Shown: positions 4,200 through 5,164 of the stretch, piece by piece
Position numbering within the stretch: the stretch's first letter is position 1
How the letters are laid out: each line of letters begins with the position of its first letter
Assembly (NCBI GenBank): GCA_024278285.1
Contig: JAJRTM010000438.1
Coordinates: forward strand, 1 to 5,164
DNA: 5,164 bases
Direction of reading: 5' to 3'
Origin: Planctomycetota bacterium
GTDB lineage: Bacteria; Planctomycetota; Planctomycetia; Planctomycetales; Planctomycetaceae
Translations under genes and position numbers: made by a program
Notes under the pieces: generated by a model
The model's input: only the letters and a program-made list of their open reading frames with translations
Database searches by the model: none
What the model was told of the DNA's origin: nothing

Positions 4200-5164
4200 A
4201 TGCAAGTTTTGACGGCTACACAAATTCTGAGACTTCTTCTCTTGACCACGGCAAGTTTTGCCAGTGGGTGTGCTGCATTTCGGCCTATTGATGGAGTTCC
4301 CGCTCGGTATCTTGCACCAGAATTGCGTGCCCAGACCCGCAGTAATGGATCAACAATCGATTTATCCCTGCTGGCACAAAAACCGCCCCATCAACACATC
4401 GTTGATGGCCAGGATGTATTAGGAATTTACATTGAAGGGGTTCTGGGAGGCATCGGCGAAGCACCGCCGATAAATGTTCCAGTCGCTGCTGATATCGCTC
4501 CCTCGATTGGCTATCCCATGTCGGTGCGCAATGATGGAACCCTGTCGCTTCCCATGATCGGAACAGTCAACGTTCGCGGGATGACCATCAGGCAGGTGGA
4601 AGAGCATCTGCGTCGAATTTATACCACCGAAAGAAAGATCCTGAAAGAAGGTGCAGATACAATTATTGTCTCGCTGCAACGCCCTCGACGGGTGCGTGTG
4701 CTTGTGCTGCGGCAGGAAACAGGCGGCCCCGGCGGTGCACAATTTGCACAGGGACTTGCTGTCAATTTAGGGCAAACAAAACGTGGCAGCGGACAAGTTG
4801 TTAATCTTCCCATTTATAATAACGATGTGCTGCACGCTTTGGCACAAACAGGGGGACTTCCCGGGCTTGATGCAGAAAATACGATCTACATCATCCGTCG
4901 CCAACATACTGGTCCTACAGGGATGGCGCCGGACCACCCTCATTATCCCAACCCGCCAAAACCGGCATTACCTCAGCAAAGGCCAACGCAGCACCCGGTC
5001 ATGGAGAATCATGTTTCTTCCAACAACAGCCAGGCAAATCCGAACATTCAATTAGTCGGTTATCATCCTCAAGCAAACTATGGATCAACCGTGGAACAAG
5101 TGTCGGCGTACAATACTTCTACGCCACAGCCAGTAAGTATCCCAACAATGGGAAATAACAATCA
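4200..5164 (+). CDS. Polysaccharide biosynthesis/export lipoprotein (Wza family), 3' truncated by window
   Basis: The frame stays open to the window end, giving 321 residues of an incomplete protein. It is an outer-membrane polysaccharide export protein of the Wza/OPX type. From ATG 4200 there is a signal peptide with R11, LLLL and a lipobox-like ASGC (C24). Next comes a polysaccharide-export domain, about residues 66-160, with GQDVLGIYIEGVLGG (70-84), NDGTLSLPMIGTVNVRGMT (111-129) and DTIIVSLQRPRRVRV (153-167). An SLBB-like segment (164-234) includes NNDVLHALAQTGGLPG (207-222). From about 236 the sequence is a Pro/Gln/Asn/His-rich linker. AAGGA (4183-4187) lies 12 nt before ATG. Alternatives are ATG 4131 and ATG 4122, the latter overlapping the previous stop as TGATG, but they put up to 26 extra residues before the signal peptide. 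Family assignment is firm; the start is less so. Confidence 0.9.
   Translation, partial: MQVLTATQILRLLLLTTASFASGCAAFRPIDGVPARYLAPELRAQTRSNGSTIDLSLLAQKPPHQHIVDGQDVLGIYIEGVLGGIGEAPPINVPVAADIAPSIGYPMSVRNDGTLSLPMIGTVNVRGMTIRQVEEHLRRIYTTERKILKEGADTIIVSLQRPRRVRVLVLRQETGGPGGAQFAQGLAVNLGQTKRGSGQVVNLPIYNNDVLHALAQTGGLPGLDAENTIYIIRRQHTGPTGMAPDHPHYPNPPKPALPQQRPTQHPVMENHVSSNNSQANPNIQLVGYHPQANYGSTVEQVSAYNTSTPQPVSIPTMGNNN

Overview
The window most likely comes from a planctomycete chromosome of moderate GC content. Two things suggest this. The Wza-type export lipoprotein cut by the right edge has the N-terminal layout I associate with planctomycete exopolysaccharide (EPS) operons, and the lipoprotein gene before it carries a PPxKYW / WFxGY motif pair that I recall from the same loci. 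The intergenic DNA is also crowded with short palindromic and decameric repeats of a kind seen in these genomes. Both links rest on memory and were not searched.

Layout: positions 1-411 hold no convincing gene, only two head-to-head copies of a 23-bp palindromic repeat and a strong terminator. On the minus strand, 412-1359 encodes an RmlD-like extended SDR (sugar-nucleotide reductase superfamily) that lacks the catalytic tyrosine. From 1360 to 1901 there is no supported gene; this stretch holds a long hairpin with integron-attC-like ends and a 127-bp MITE-like element with terminal inverted repeats and a 6-bp putative target duplication. On the plus strand, 1902-2291 (a YbgC/4HBT acyl-CoA thioesterase) and 2307-2594 (a small protein with ten cysteines in zinc-ribbon arrangement) form a probable two-gene unit. 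From 2595 to about 3540 there is another gene-free stretch, with at least five repeat types side by side: three triple arrays of 9-10-nt units, a second and rearranged copy of the MITE-like palindrome, and a large cruciform. The plus strand then carries a 189-residue lipoprotein (3553-4122) and the 5' part of the polysaccharide export lipoprotein (4200 to beyond 5164).

Functionally, the last two genes are probably the start of a capsule/EPS export operon. The RmlD-like protein could belong to sugar-nucleotide metabolism, but it lies on the other strand about 2 kb away and its catalytic residues are atypical, so a link is only a guess. The thioesterase/zinc-ribbon pair looks unrelated housekeeping or accessory material. 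The main interest is in the intergenic repeats: one inserted next to the thioesterase start, and two related copies whose stem shows a compensated base change.
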